Source: Amaricoccus sp047275745 (lineage in GTDB: Bacteria; Pseudomonadota; Alphaproteobacteria; Rhodobacterales; Rhodobacteraceae). Taken from it: a stretch of DNA of 64,000 bases. Shown piece after piece: positions 17,197 to 25,115 of this stretch. Made by a program: the position numbers and the translations under genes. A model generated the notes under the pieces. It was given only the letters and a program-made list of their open reading frames with translations. It was not told the origin of the DNA and ran no database searches. Position 1 is the first letter of the stretch, and every line of letters starts with the position of its first letter. The stretch spans positions 1-64,000 of the forward strand of contig NZ_JBKQWU010000010.1 in NCBI RefSeq assembly GCF_047275745.1, read 5' to 3'.

Positions 17197-17586
17197 ATGG
17201 CTCGCGAAAAGGCGCGTCTGAAGCGCAAGGAACGCAAGAACATCTCGACCGGCGTCTGCCACGTCAACGCCAGCTTCAACAACACGAAGATCCTGATCGC
17301 CGACGCGCAGGGCAACGCCATCGCGTGGTCCTCCGCCGGTACGATGGGCTTCAAGGGCTCGCGCAAGTCGACCCCCTATGCCGCGCAGATGGCGGCCGAG
17401 GATGCCGGCAAGAAGGCGCAGGAGCACGGCGTTCGGACCCTCGAGGTCGAAGTTCAGGGCCCGGGCTCGGGCCGTGAGAGCGCGTTGCGCGCCCTCTCCG
17501 CGGTCGGCTTCCAGATCACCGCGATCCGCGACGTGACGCCGATCGCGCATAACGGCTGCCGTCCGCCGAAGCGCCGCCGCGTCTGA
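17197..17586 (+). CDS. rpsK: 30S ribosomal protein S11
   Basis: S11 is on the 30S platform near the mRNA exit. The 129-residue protein contains HVNASFNNTKILIADAQGN and the C-terminal ITAIRDVTPIAHNGCRPPKRRRV, including the asparagine-glycine site known for isoaspartate modification in E. coli S11. Canonical rpsM-rpsK-rpoA order, although rpsD is absent. Confidence 0.97.
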   Translation: MAREKARLKRKERKNISTGVCHVNASFNNTKILIADAQGNAIAWSSAGTMGFKGSRKSTPYAAQMAAEDAGKKAQEHGVRTLEVEVQGPGSGRESALRALSAVGFQITAIRDVTPIAHNGCRPPKRRRV

Positions 17587-17601
17587 CGGGTTTGTCCGTT
17601 C

Positions 17602-17635
17602 GGGCCGCCGCCTTTCGGGGCGCGCGGCCCCATTT
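17602..17635 (+). other. Hairpin between rpsK and rpoA
   Basis: An 11-bp stem with one bulged base (GGGCCGC 17602-17608 with GCGGCCC 17624-17630, plus an inner CGCC/GGCG pair) is followed by cattttgcg. It looks like a partial terminator or processing site reducing rpoA relative to the ribosomal proteins. Confidence 0.45.
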
Positions 17636-17700
17636 TGCGTTTACCTCGGGCGTTCGCTGGCTAACGGGATCGGCCGGCGGACAGGAATGGAGGATAGAGC

Positions 17701-18720
17701 ATGCTGATCCACAAGAACTGGCAGGAGCTGATTCGGCCGGCCGCGCTCGAGATCAAGGTCGGCGCGGACCCGCTCCGGACCGCCACCGCCGTCGCCGAGC
17801 CGCTGGAGCGGGGCTTCGGCCTCACGCTCGGCAATGCGCTGCGCCGCGTGCTCCTCTCCTCGCTCCAGGGCGCTGCGATCACCAGCGTCCAGATCGATGG
17901 CGTGCTGCATGAATTCTCGTCGGTGCCGGGCGTCCGCGAGGACGTGACCGACATCGTGCTGAACCTGAAGGGCGTGGCGATCAAGATGGAGGTCGAAGGG
18001 CCGAAGCGGGTCGAGATCCGCGCGACCGGTCCGGGCGTCGTCACCGCCGGCGACATCCAAGTCACGAACGGCATCGACGTTCTGAACCGCGACCATGTGA
18101 TCTGCCACCTCGACGATGGCGCCTCGGTCTTCATGGAACTGACCGTGGAGCAGGGCAAGGCCTATGTTCCCGCCGACAAGAACCGGCCCGAGGACGCGCC
18201 GATCGGGCTCATCTCGATCGACGCGCTGTTCTCGCCGATCAAAAAGGTGAGCTACAAGGTCGAGCCGACCCGCGAGGGTCAGGTGCTGGACTATGACAAG
18301 CTGACCCTCAACGTCGAGACCGACGGCTCGGTGAAGCCCGAGGATGCGATCGCCTATGCCGCGCGCATCCTGCAGGATCAGCTCTCGGTTTTCGTCAACT
18401 TCGAGGAGCCGACCGCCGGCACCCGGACCGACGAGGCGGACGATCTCGAGTTCAACCCGCTGCTCCTGAAGAAGGTGGACGAGCTCGAACTGTCGGTCCG
18501 CTCGGCGAACTGCCTGAAGAACGACAACATCGTCTATATCGGCGACCTGATCCAGAAGACCGAGGCGGAAATGCTCCGCACTCCGAACTTCGGCCGCAAG
18601 TCGCTGAACGAGATCAAGGAGGTCCTGACCACGATGGGCCTGCATCTCGGCATGGAGATCGTCGACTGGCCGCCGGAGAACATCGAGGATCTGGCGAAGA
18701 AGTTCGAGGACCAGTTCTGA
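17701..18720 (+). CDS. rpoA: RNA polymerase alpha subunit
   Basis: Alpha subunit, which dimerises to nucleate RNA polymerase and binds UP elements and activators. The 339-residue protein has the N-terminal domain (PLERGFGLTLGNALRRVLLSS, residues about 39-59) and the C-terminal domain with the helix-hairpin-helix block LSVRSANCLKNDNIVYIGDL and LRTPNFGRKSLNEIKEVL, including the Arg265-equivalent region (SVRSANCLK). Length matches alphaproteobacterial RpoA. Confidence 0.97.
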   Translation: MLIHKNWQELIRPAALEIKVGADPLRTATAVAEPLERGFGLTLGNALRRVLLSSLQGAAITSVQIDGVLHEFSSVPGVREDVTDIVLNLKGVAIKMEVEGPKRVEIRATGPGVVTAGDIQVTNGIDVLNRDHVICHLDDGASVFMELTVEQGKAYVPADKNRPEDAPIGLISIDALFSPIKKVSYKVEPTREGQVLDYDKLTLNVETDGSVKPEDAIAYAARILQDQLSVFVNFEEPTAGTRTDEADDLEFNPLLLKKVDELELSVRSANCLKNDNIVYIGDLIQKTEAEMLRTPNFGRKSLNEIKEVLTTMGLHLGMEIVDWPPENIEDLAKKFEDQF

Positions 18721-18723
18721 GGC

Positions 18724-18745
18724 GGGGCGGGCCGATACCCGCCCC
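18724..18745 (+). other. Hairpin between rpoA and rplQ
   Basis: GGGGCGGG (18724-18731) pairs with CCCGCCCC (18738-18745) around a 6-base loop, starting 3 bases after the rpoA stop. No T-run follows. It is possibly a 3'-end stability element or site of RNA processing. Confidence 0.4.
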
Positions 18746-18838
18746 TCGCCACCACCATCCCGGGCAATTCCGCCCCAAGGAGGCGGTCCCACGCAGGGCC
18801 GCCGGACAAAGCACAACGGAACGACAAGGAAGAACGAC

Positions 18839-19258
18839 ATGCGTCACGGCCACGGCTACCGCAAGCTGAACCGCACCCACGAACACCGCAAGGCGATGTT
18901 CGCGAACATGGTCTCCTCGCTCATCGAGCATGAGCAGATCAAGACCACGCTCCCGAAGGCGAAGGAGCTGAAGCGGATCGCGGACCGGATCATCACGCTC
19001 GGCAAGCGCGGCGACCTGAACTCCCGTCGCATCGCCGCCGCCGAAATCCGGCAGGACGCGGCGGTCGCGAAGCTCTTCGAAACGCTCGCGCCCCGCTACA
19101 AGGACCGCAACGGCGGCTATACCCGCGTCCTGAAGGCCGGATTCCGCTATGGCGACGCCGCGCCGATGGCGATCATCGAGCTCGTGGACCGCGATCCGGC
19201 CGCGAAGGGCGCCGCCGACAAGGCCCGCGTCGCGGCCGAGGAAGCCGCCGAGGCCTGA
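18839..19258 (+). CDS. rplQ: 50S ribosomal protein L17
   Basis: L17 encircles the tunnel exit. The 139-residue product begins MRHGHGYRKLNRTHEHRKAM and contains RYKDRNGGYTRVLKAGFRYGDAAPMAIIELVDRD, characteristic of L17. It is the last gene of the alpha unit and is followed by a clear terminator. Confidence 0.97.
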   Translation: MRHGHGYRKLNRTHEHRKAMFANMVSSLIEHEQIKTTLPKAKELKRIADRIITLGKRGDLNSRRIAAAEIRQDAAVAKLFETLAPRYKDRNGGYTRVLKAGFRYGDAAPMAIIELVDRDPAAKGAADKARVAAEEAAEA

Positions 19259-19281
19259 GCCCGGCTGCCCGGAATTTTCGG

Positions 19282-19308
19282 GGGCCGTCCTTCGGGGCGG
19301 CCCTTTCG
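19282..19308 (+). terminator. Terminator after rplQ
   Basis: A 9-bp stem (GGGCCGTCC 19282-19290 with GGGCGGCCC 19295-19303, one G-U pair) closed by a stable TTCG tetraloop and followed by TTTCG. It ends the alpha operon and lies just downstream of the convergent acetyltransferase gene. Confidence 0.75.
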
Positions 19309-19317
19309 CATTCGGGG

Positions 19318-19818
19318 CTATGAGAGGGCCCGGTACATCACCAGTGCGTCGACATAGCCGAGGCGGGGGTGGCGGAAGGCGCCGGGCAGCCGGCCGACCG
19401 TGTCGAAGCCCATTTGCTCCCAGAGCCGGATCGCGCCCACGTTCGTGGCGACGACGAAATTGAACTGCATCGTCCGGAAGCCGCGTTCCCCCGCCTTTTC
19501 GAGCGAATGCGCGCACATCTCCCGTGCGACGCCCTGGCCGCGCGCCGCCTCGCCGGTCACGTAGCCGCAGTTGCAGACATGCGCCCCGCCGCCCGACTGG
19601 TTGGCACGCAGATAATAGGTGCCGAGGATCGTCCCGGCGCGCTCCGCGACGAAGCTGTCGCGATCGGGGCCGAGCCAGTAGTCGAGCGCCTCGGTTTCGG
19701 CGATGTCGGAGGGTATCGTATAGGTCTCGCCGCCCCGGATCATCGGCTCGAGGATGGCCCAGACGGCGGCGCGGTCGCGGGGCTCGGCCGGGCGGATCGT
19801 GAGGGGGGGAAGGGTCAT
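19318..19818 (-). CDS. GNAT-family N-acetyltransferase
   Basis: A 166-residue acetyltransferase that uses acetyl-CoA. The GNAT fold is shown by the acceptor-side N-terminal region (IRPAEPRDRAAVWAILEPMI), the CoA-binding motif A (ARGQGVAREMCAHSLEKA, with R/QxxGxA) and the C-terminal NVGAIRLWEQMGFDTVGRLPG. The substrate is unknown; relatives acetylate amino acids, peptides or small amines. The start at 19818 is the natural N-terminus of the domain. It is convergent with rplQ and divergent from rarA. Confidence 0.85.
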   Translation of the reverse strand: MTLPPLTIRPAEPRDRAAVWAILEPMIRGGETYTIPSDIAETEALDYWLGPDRDSFVAERAGTILGTYYLRANQSGGGAHVCNCGYVTGEAARGQGVAREMCAHSLEKAGERGFRTMQFNFVVATNVGAIRLWEQMGFDTVGRLPGAFRHPRLGYVDALVMYRALS

Positions 19819-19918
19819 GGCATTGTTCCGCGGTCGTTGCCTTCGCACCTGCGCATAGTCGGCGCCGGCGGGCAAGCCGGGGTTCCCTCGCCACCCGCGC
19901 CGGCCTAAGGAGGGCATC

Positions 19919-21328
19919 ATGGCCGATCTCTTCGAAGACCTTCCGCCCGCGCCGAAGCCCCGCCGTGCCGCGCGGGCCGCGGAACGCGCGCGGACGGATG
20001 ATGCGGCGGGCGATGCGGGCGGCGATCCGGGGAGCGAGCCGGGGCCGCGGCGGGAGGGTCCGCGTCCGCTGGCCGACCGGCTGCGGCCCACCGCGCTCCC
20101 GGAGGTGGTCGGGCAGGACCATCTGATCGGCCCCGGCGCGCCGCTCACGCGGATGCTCGAGGAAGACAGGCTCGGCTCCATCGTCTTCTGGGGGCCGCCC
20201 GGCGTCGGAAAGACCACGATCGCCCGGCTGCTCGCCGATGCGACGGATCTCTCGTTCCAGCAGGTCAGCGCGATCTTCACCGGCGTGGCCGACTTGCGGA
20301 AGATCTTCGAAGCCGCCCGCATCCGCCATGGCAATGGTCGGGGCACGCTGCTTTTCGTCGACGAGATCCACCGGTTCAATCGGGCGCAGCAGGACGCCTT
20401 CCTGCCGCTGATGGAAGACGGGACCATCGTCCTCGTCGGCGCGACGACCGAGAACCCGTCCTTCGAACTCAACGCCGCGCTCCTGTCGCGCGCGCGGGTG
20501 CTGACGCTGCGGGGGTTGAGCCCTGAAGCGCTGGGACAACTCGCCTCCCGTGCCGAGGAGATGCTCGGCCACCCTCTGCCGCTCACACCCGAGGCGCGGA
20601 ATCAGCTCCTCGAGATGAGCGATGGCGACGGGCGCGCGCTTCTCAACATGATCGAGCAGATCGCCGGCGAAGGCCAGCCGCTCGATCCGAAGGAACTCGG
20701 GGAGCGGCTGAGCCGCCGGGCGTTGCGTTTCGACAAGTCGGGGGACGAGCACTACAACCTCATTTCCGCGCTGCACAAGTCGGTGCGCGGCTCCGACCCG
20801 GACGCGGCGCTCTACTGGCTCGCGCGGATGCTGAAGGGGGGCGAGGACCCGCGGTTCCTGGCACGGCGGATCACGCGGATGGCGGTCGAGGATATCGGCC
20901 TCGCCGATCCGGCGGCGCAACGGCTCTGCCTCGACGCCTGGAACACGTACGAGCGACTTGGGTCTCCGGAGGGCGAACTCGCGCTCGCCGAGGCGGTCAT
21001 CTATCTCGCGCTCGCTCCGAAGTCGAACGCGGCCTACACCGCCCACAAATCCGCCATGGCGCTCGCCGAGAAGACCGGGTCGCTGATGCCGCCGAAGCAT
21101 ATCCTGAACGCGCCGACCCGGCTCATGAAGGACGAGGGCTACGGCGCCGGCTACGTCTATGACCACGACCTCGAATCCGGGTTTTCCGGCCAGTCCTATT
21201 TTCCGGAGGAGATGGAACGCGCCGCCCTTTACCGGCCCGCCGGCGCCGGGGTGGAGGAAAGATTGCGAAAGAGGCTGGATTTTCTCTCCGGAGAACGCGA
21301 AAAGAGTACTCGTTCTAGCGATGGTTGA
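19919..21328 (+). CDS. rarA: Replication-associated recombination ATPase RarA
   Basis: RarA (MgsA) is a clamp-loader-like AAA+ tetramer acting at stalled replication forks. The 469-residue protein has Walker A GPPGVGKT (residues 92-99), Walker B LLFVDEIH (144-151), sensor 1 GATTENP (174-180) and the arginine-finger region SRAR (190-193), then the collar domain with YNLISALHKSVRGSDPDAALYW. The N-terminus before the AAA module is a 45-residue extension starting MADLFEDLP followed by an Arg/Ala and Gly/Asp-rich disordered stretch. SD AGGAGGG precedes the ATG. Confidence 0.95.
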   Translation: MADLFEDLPPAPKPRRAARAAERARTDDAAGDAGGDPGSEPGPRREGPRPLADRLRPTALPEVVGQDHLIGPGAPLTRMLEEDRLGSIVFWGPPGVGKTTIARLLADATDLSFQQVSAIFTGVADLRKIFEAARIRHGNGRGTLLFVDEIHRFNRAQQDAFLPLMEDGTIVLVGATTENPSFELNAALLSRARVLTLRGLSPEALGQLASRAEEMLGHPLPLTPEARNQLLEMSDGDGRALLNMIEQIAGEGQPLDPKELGERLSRRALRFDKSGDEHYNLISALHKSVRGSDPDAALYWLARMLKGGEDPRFLARRITRMAVEDIGLADPAAQRLCLDAWNTYERLGSPEGELALAEAVIYLALAPKSNAAYTAHKSAMALAEKTGSLMPPKHILNAPTRLMKDEGYGAGYVYDHDLESGFSGQSYFPEEMERAALYRPAGAGVEERLRKRLDFLSGEREKSTRSSDG

Positions 21329-21376
21329 TCGCGCGTGGGGGGAGTTCCGCGATGCGTGAAGAAGGAACCCGGCCAG

Positions 21377-21787
21377 ATGGCGGCCAGAAGCCCGAACGCG
21401 ACGCGCCCCCTCCTGCAGCTGACCTATGTGAGCCGGGCATCCGGCTCGCTTCGGCCCGACGACCTCTCCGCGATCCATCTGGCCAGCGAACGCCATAACG
21501 GACGCCTGGGCCTGACCGGGCTGCTCCTGCATCGCGGCGATCGGTTCTTCGCCGCGCTCGAAGGTCCGGACCGGGTGCTGTTGCGCCGGATGGAAGTGAT
21601 CATCGTCGATCCCCGCCATCACCAGCTGCGGATTCTCCGCGAGCGGCGCGTCGAGACACGAAGGTTCGAGAACTGGTCCTTCGCCGCGCTGCCCGACGCC
21701 GGCGCCGGTTCCGGGTCGGGTCGGGCGGAGGATGCGCTGATCACGATGCTCGCGGGGCGCCTGCCGGACGGCCTGTCGGACAGCTAG
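21377..21787 (+). CDS. BLUF-domain protein lacking the flavin-site glutamine
   Basis: A 136-residue stand-alone BLUF (blue-light-using flavin) fold. Aligned to AppA, the spacing of key positions is exact: Tyr17 (AppA Tyr21), Asn41 (Asn45), position 59 (Gln63), Trp100 (Trp104), position 102 (Met106). The essential Gln is replaced by Ala (RFFAALEGP) and the Met by Phe (ENWSF). Gln63 is required for the photocycle in studied BLUF proteins, so this one is probably not a normal photoreceptor. The start at 21377 follows AAGGAA by about 9 bases; GTG at 21335 is an alternative. It sits between rarA and a second BLUF gene, and has no output domain. Confidence 0.85.
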   Translation: MAARSPNATRPLLQLTYVSRASGSLRPDDLSAIHLASERHNGRLGLTGLLLHRGDRFFAALEGPDRVLLRRMEVIIVDPRHHQLRILRERRVETRRFENWSFAALPDAGAGSGSGRAEDALITMLAGRLPDGLSDS

Positions 21788-21967
21788 GCCGTGCGGGACG
21801 GGCAACGCTCGCGATGGTTGTGGCCCAATTCCCCTGTGAGCCTTGACAGCGATGTTTTTTCAATGAAAACACCTTCCTCCGAAGGAAAGGCTGATCGCAT
21901 AGGTCTGCCAGCCTTTCGCGAATGGAAGCGAAGTTGATCCTCGCGTCGCCGGTCAGGGAGAATGTAC

Positions 21968-22363
21968 ATGCGGGTTGACGGTGGTGCCTCGCTCGTCGAT
22001 TTCAGCTTCGTGTCGAGGGTCCAGCCGGACCTGCCGGAAGCGGCGTTGCGTCGGATCGCGCGCGCCGCGAACGACCGGAATCGCCGCCTGGGCCTGACCG
22101 GCATGCTCGCCTTCGCCGATGGCGTCTTCCAGCAGGTGATCCAGGGGCCTTGCGAGACGGTCATGCTGGTCGCCTGCCGCATTCTCGCCGACGCCCGTCA
22201 CGAGGGGATCGAGGTGACGCGGTTCGAGCCCATCGAGCACCGGACCCATCTGGACTGGCGCGTGTTCGGGCTCGACGGTTCCGAGCATTTCTGCGCCCTG
22301 CTGGACGGCGCGCCGCCGAGAAGCCCGGCTTATCCGGAAGGCGCGGCGGTTCGGCGCGCTTGA
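21968..22363 (+). CDS. BLUF-domain protein lacking the flavin-site tyrosine
   Basis: A 131-residue BLUF fold directly downstream of the first. Key positions align with AppA at identical spacing: position 14 (Tyr21) is Phe (DFSFVSR), Asn38 (Asn45) is kept, Gln56 (Gln63) is kept (VFQQVIQG), Trp97 (Trp104) is kept, position 99 (Met106) is Val. The missing Tyr is the electron/proton donor of the BLUF photocycle. The start at 21968 is preferred because GGGAG lies 7 bases upstream; ATG at 21962 is in frame. The 180-base spacer from the first gene is relatively AT-rich and may hold a promoter (TTGACA at 21843). Confidence 0.85.
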   Translation: MRVDGGASLVDFSFVSRVQPDLPEAALRRIARAANDRNRRLGLTGMLAFADGVFQQVIQGPCETVMLVACRILADARHEGIEVTRFEPIEHRTHLDWRVFGLDGSEHFCALLDGAPPRSPAYPEGAAVRRA

Positions 22364-22465
22364 CATTCGGGCCGACGCGGCGCCTTTGAGCCCCTGATCG
22401 AAAAGGAGCGAGCGAAGCGACGTGCGCGATCCGGAACACCACCTTTGCAGCGAGGCTGGGCACCG

Positions 22466-23512
22466 ATGACCGGGGTCCAGCGGATTCGTGTGACCGAGGA
22501 TGACGGGGAGCAGCGGCTCGACCGATGGCTGCGCCGCCGCCATCCGCATGTGCCGCAGTCGCTGGTCGAGCGGCTGTGCCGCAAGGGCGAGATCCGCGTC
22601 GACGGGGGCCGGGTGCGCGCCGCGACCAAGCTCGAACCAGGCCAGGAAGTGCGCCTGCCACCGCTCCCCGACGCGGAGGAGGTGTCGCGCCCGGGGCGCG
22701 AGCCGCGGGTCTCGGAAGCGGACGCGGAGATGATGCGGGCGGCGGTGATCTATCGCGACGCCGACATCATCGCGCTGAACAAGCCGCCCGGTCTCGCGGT
22801 TCAGGGCGGCTCCGGCCAGACGCGCCACGTCGACGCGCTCGCCGAGGCGCTCAGGTTCGAGCGGGAGGACAAGCCGCGGCTTGTGCATCGCCTGGACCGG
22901 GATACGTCGGGCGTGCTGCTGCTCGCGCGGAGCCCGCGCGCCGCTCAGGGCCTTGCCCGGGCCTTCCAGTCGCGCGACGCGCGCAAGATCTACTGGGCGG
23001 TGGTCGCCGGGCATCCGGCACCCGAAATGGGGACGATCCGCTACGGACTCGTCAAGGCGCCGGGACACGGCGCGGGCGGCGAGGGGGAGAAGATGCGGGT
23101 CATCCCGCCCGATCAGGTCGCCGCCGTCGAGGGTGCGAAGCGGGCCACGACCGACTACCGCGTGATCGAAGGCGCCGGCAACCGCGCGGCCTGGGTCGCG
23201 CTCGCGCCGATCACCGGGCGGACGCACCAGCTCCGCGCCCATATGGCGGCGATCGGCAATCCGATCATCGGCGACGGCAAGTACGGCGGCAATTCGCAGG
23301 TGAACGAGGGTGACGGCTGGGGCGCGCAACTCGGCGGCGGGATCAGCCGCAAGCTGCACCTGCATGCCCGTCATCTCGACATCCGCCATCCCCTGACCGG
23401 CGCGCGGCTCAGCCTGACCGCGCCCCTGCCCGAGCATATGGAGCGGACCTGGGAGCTTTTCGGCTGGCGCGCGGCGGACGCGGACAGCGATCCATTCGAG
23501 GACATGCGATGA
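22466..23512 (+). CDS. RluA-family 23S rRNA pseudouridine synthase (RluC-like)
   Basis: Isomerises specific uridines in 23S rRNA. The 348-residue protein has an N-terminal S4 RNA-binding domain (RLDRWLRRRHPHVPQSLVERLCRKGEIRVDG, quoted in part) and the RluA catalytic motif HRLDRDTSGVLLLAR with the active-site Asp, then ITGRTHQLRAHMAAIGNPIIGD. S4 plus RluA domain order fits RluC/RluD; RluC-like (positions 955/2504/2580) is the best guess. The ATG at 22466 is chosen; TTG at 22445 is also in frame. Its stop overlaps the HAD gene. Confidence 0.9.
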   Translation: MTGVQRIRVTEDDGEQRLDRWLRRRHPHVPQSLVERLCRKGEIRVDGGRVRAATKLEPGQEVRLPPLPDAEEVSRPGREPRVSEADAEMMRAAVIYRDADIIALNKPPGLAVQGGSGQTRHVDALAEALRFEREDKPRLVHRLDRDTSGVLLLARSPRAAQGLARAFQSRDARKIYWAVVAGHPAPEMGTIRYGLVKAPGHGAGGEGEKMRVIPPDQVAAVEGAKRATTDYRVIEGAGNRAAWVALAPITGRTHQLRAHMAAIGNPIIGDGKYGGNSQVNEGDGWGAQLGGGISRKLHLHARHLDIRHPLTGARLSLTAPLPEHMERTWELFGWRAADADSDPFEDMR

Positions 23513-24189
23513 CCGGGACGCAACTCGTCGTCTTCGACGTGGACGGCACGCTCGTCGACAGCCAGCACCTGATCGTCGCGGCGATGGAGGCCGGATTCCG
23601 GGGCGAGGATCTGACACCCCCGACGCGGACCGAGATCCTCGGCATCGTCGGCCTCTCGCTCCTGAACGCGGTCGGCGCGCTCGCCCCCGGTCTGCCGGAG
23701 GCGCGGCTCGAGCGGATCGCCGATGGCTACCGCGATGCCTTCACCGCGCAACGGACCCGCGGCGACGCGCACGCCCCGCTCTATCCCGGCGCGCGCGCGG
23801 CGCTGGACCGGCTCGCGGCCGATCCGGACGTCCGGCTGGGCGTTGCCACCGGCAAGGCGCGTCGCGGACTCGACCATGTGCTGGCGAGCCATGGGCTCGA
23901 AGGCATGTTCGAGACGATGCAGACGGCCGACAATCACCCGTCGAAACCGCATCCTTCGATGCTCGAGATCGCGCTGATCGAGACGGGGCTCCCGGCAAGT
24001 CAGGCGGTGATGATCGGGGATACCGAATTCGACATCCTGATGGGCAAGGCCGCGGGTTTCGCCACCATCGGGGTCGCCTGGGGTTATCACCCCCGGACCC
24101 GGCTCGAAGCCGCCGGTGCCGACCGGGTGATCGAGGATTACGCGGCGCTCGACGCCGCGCTCGCCGCCCTCCGGGAGAGCCGGGCATGA
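23509..24189 (+). CDS. HAD-family phosphatase (phosphoglycolate-phosphatase-like)
   Basis: A 226-residue HAD hydrolase with motif I DVDGTLVDS (nucleophile and acid Asp, residues 10-18), motif II ATGKARRG, motif III Lys in SKPHPSM and motif IV GDTEFDILMGKAAG. The helical C1 cap is typical of phosphoglycolate phosphatase/beta-phosphoglucomutase relatives. The exact substrate cannot be assigned. It is translationally coupled to the pseudouridine synthase upstream and to the ATP12 gene downstream (ATGA overlaps at both ends). Confidence 0.85.
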   Translation: MTGTQLVVFDVDGTLVDSQHLIVAAMEAGFRGEDLTPPTRTEILGIVGLSLLNAVGALAPGLPEARLERIADGYRDAFTAQRTRGDAHAPLYPGARAALDRLAADPDVRLGVATGKARRGLDHVLASHGLEGMFETMQTADNHPSKPHPSMLEIALIETGLPASQAVMIGDTEFDILMGKAAGFATIGVAWGYHPRTRLEAAGADRVIEDYAALDAALAALRESRA

Positions 24190-24923
24190 GCGGCTGGAAC
24201 ACGCGCCGCCGGTTCTGGAGCGAGGTCCATGTGGTGCCCGAGGGCGAGGGCTACGGTCTGCGCCTCGACGCGCGCGAGATCCGGACACCGGCCAAGGCAG
24301 CGCTCGTCGTGCCGACCCGCGCCTTCGCCGAGGCGCTCGCCGAGGAATGGCGGGCGATCGGGGAACAGATCGAGCCGGGTCGGCTGCCGCTGACCAAGGC
24401 GGCCAATACCGCGATCGACCGGGTGTCGCGCCACCGGGAGGCGGTGATCGACGCGATCGCGGCCTATGGCGACACCGATCTGCTCTGCTATCGCGCGGAT
24501 GAGCCGGAGTCGCTGCGTGCGCGGCAGGATGCCGCCTGGCAGCCATGGCTCGACTGGGCCGAGACGACGCTCGGCGCGGCGCTCTGGCCAATCGAGGGCG
24601 TGATGCACCGTGCCCAGGACCCGTCCAGCCTCGCGGCCCTGCGACATGAGATCGCGCGTCACGACGCGCTCGGGCTGACGGCGCTCCACGATCTCGTGAC
24701 CCTGTCCGGTTCGCTCGTGCTCGGGCTCGCCGTCGCGCGAGGCGCGCTGCCGGCGGCCGAGGCCTGGACGATTTCGCGCCTCGACGAAATCTGGCAGTCG
24801 GAACAATGGGGTGTCGACTATGAGGCGGAACAGGCAGCGGCCGTGCGTGAGGCGGCCTTCCTGAACGCCGAGACGATACTCGAACTGCTCGGCGCGGATG
24901 ATGCGCGTTCCGCGCGCGACTGA
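24186..24923 (+). CDS. ATP12-family F1-ATPase assembly chaperone
   Basis: ATP12 binds the F1 alpha subunit during ATP synthase assembly and is shared by mitochondria and alphaproteobacteria. The 245-residue protein matches the family: an N-terminal RRFWSEVHVVPEGEGYGLRLDAREIRTPAK region, KAANTAIDRVSRHREAVIDAIAAYGDTDLLCYRADEP, and a C-terminal WGVDYEAEQAA block (each quoted in part as recognised text). It is the last gene of the rlu-HAD-atp12 string. Confidence 0.9.
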   Translation: MSGWNTRRRFWSEVHVVPEGEGYGLRLDAREIRTPAKAALVVPTRAFAEALAEEWRAIGEQIEPGRLPLTKAANTAIDRVSRHREAVIDAIAAYGDTDLLCYRADEPESLRARQDAAWQPWLDWAETTLGAALWPIEGVMHRAQDPSSLAALRHEIARHDALGLTALHDLVTLSGSLVLGLAVARGALPAAEAWTISRLDEIWQSEQWGVDYEAEQAAAVREAAFLNAETILELLGADDARSARD

Positions 24924-25001
24924 ACATTCGCACAGCGATTAGGCAAGCTGTTCCGAAGGCGAACAGAGCCTTCTTTGATTCACCTCCCCGTTGCCTTTTC
25001 C

Positions 25002-25030
25002 TTGACCTTTCTGACTGGCCTGTCAATTTT
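25002..25030 (+). promoter_or_regulatory. Candidate aap operon promoter
   Basis: TTGACC (25002-25007) followed after 16-17 bases by an AT-rich CAATTTTT (25024-25031) gives a reasonable -35 and a weak -10, about 85 bases before aapJ. The surrounding 24924-25115 spacer is the only AT-richer stretch before the operon. A duplicated GGATCCCG lies in the leader near 25075 and 25092. Confidence 0.35.
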
Positions 25031-25115
25031 TCCCTAGCGTTCGAGGGATCAGCCCCGAACGCCGAATTCCGCGCGGATCCCGTATTCCTGGATCCCGAAC
25101 GAACCAGAGGAACCC

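Noticed and set aside
18614..21805. A 1063-residue minus-strand frame
   Set aside because: Antisense to rarA, rplQ and BLUF1; product is Arg/Pro-rich low complexity, a product of high GC and codon bias. The only real minus gene inside the same stretch is the GNAT at 19318-19818, in another frame for most of the overlap.
25070..25100. Duplicated GGATCCCG in the aap leader as an operator
   Set aside because: Two short direct copies without symmetry or distance consistent with a known regulator; left unassigned.
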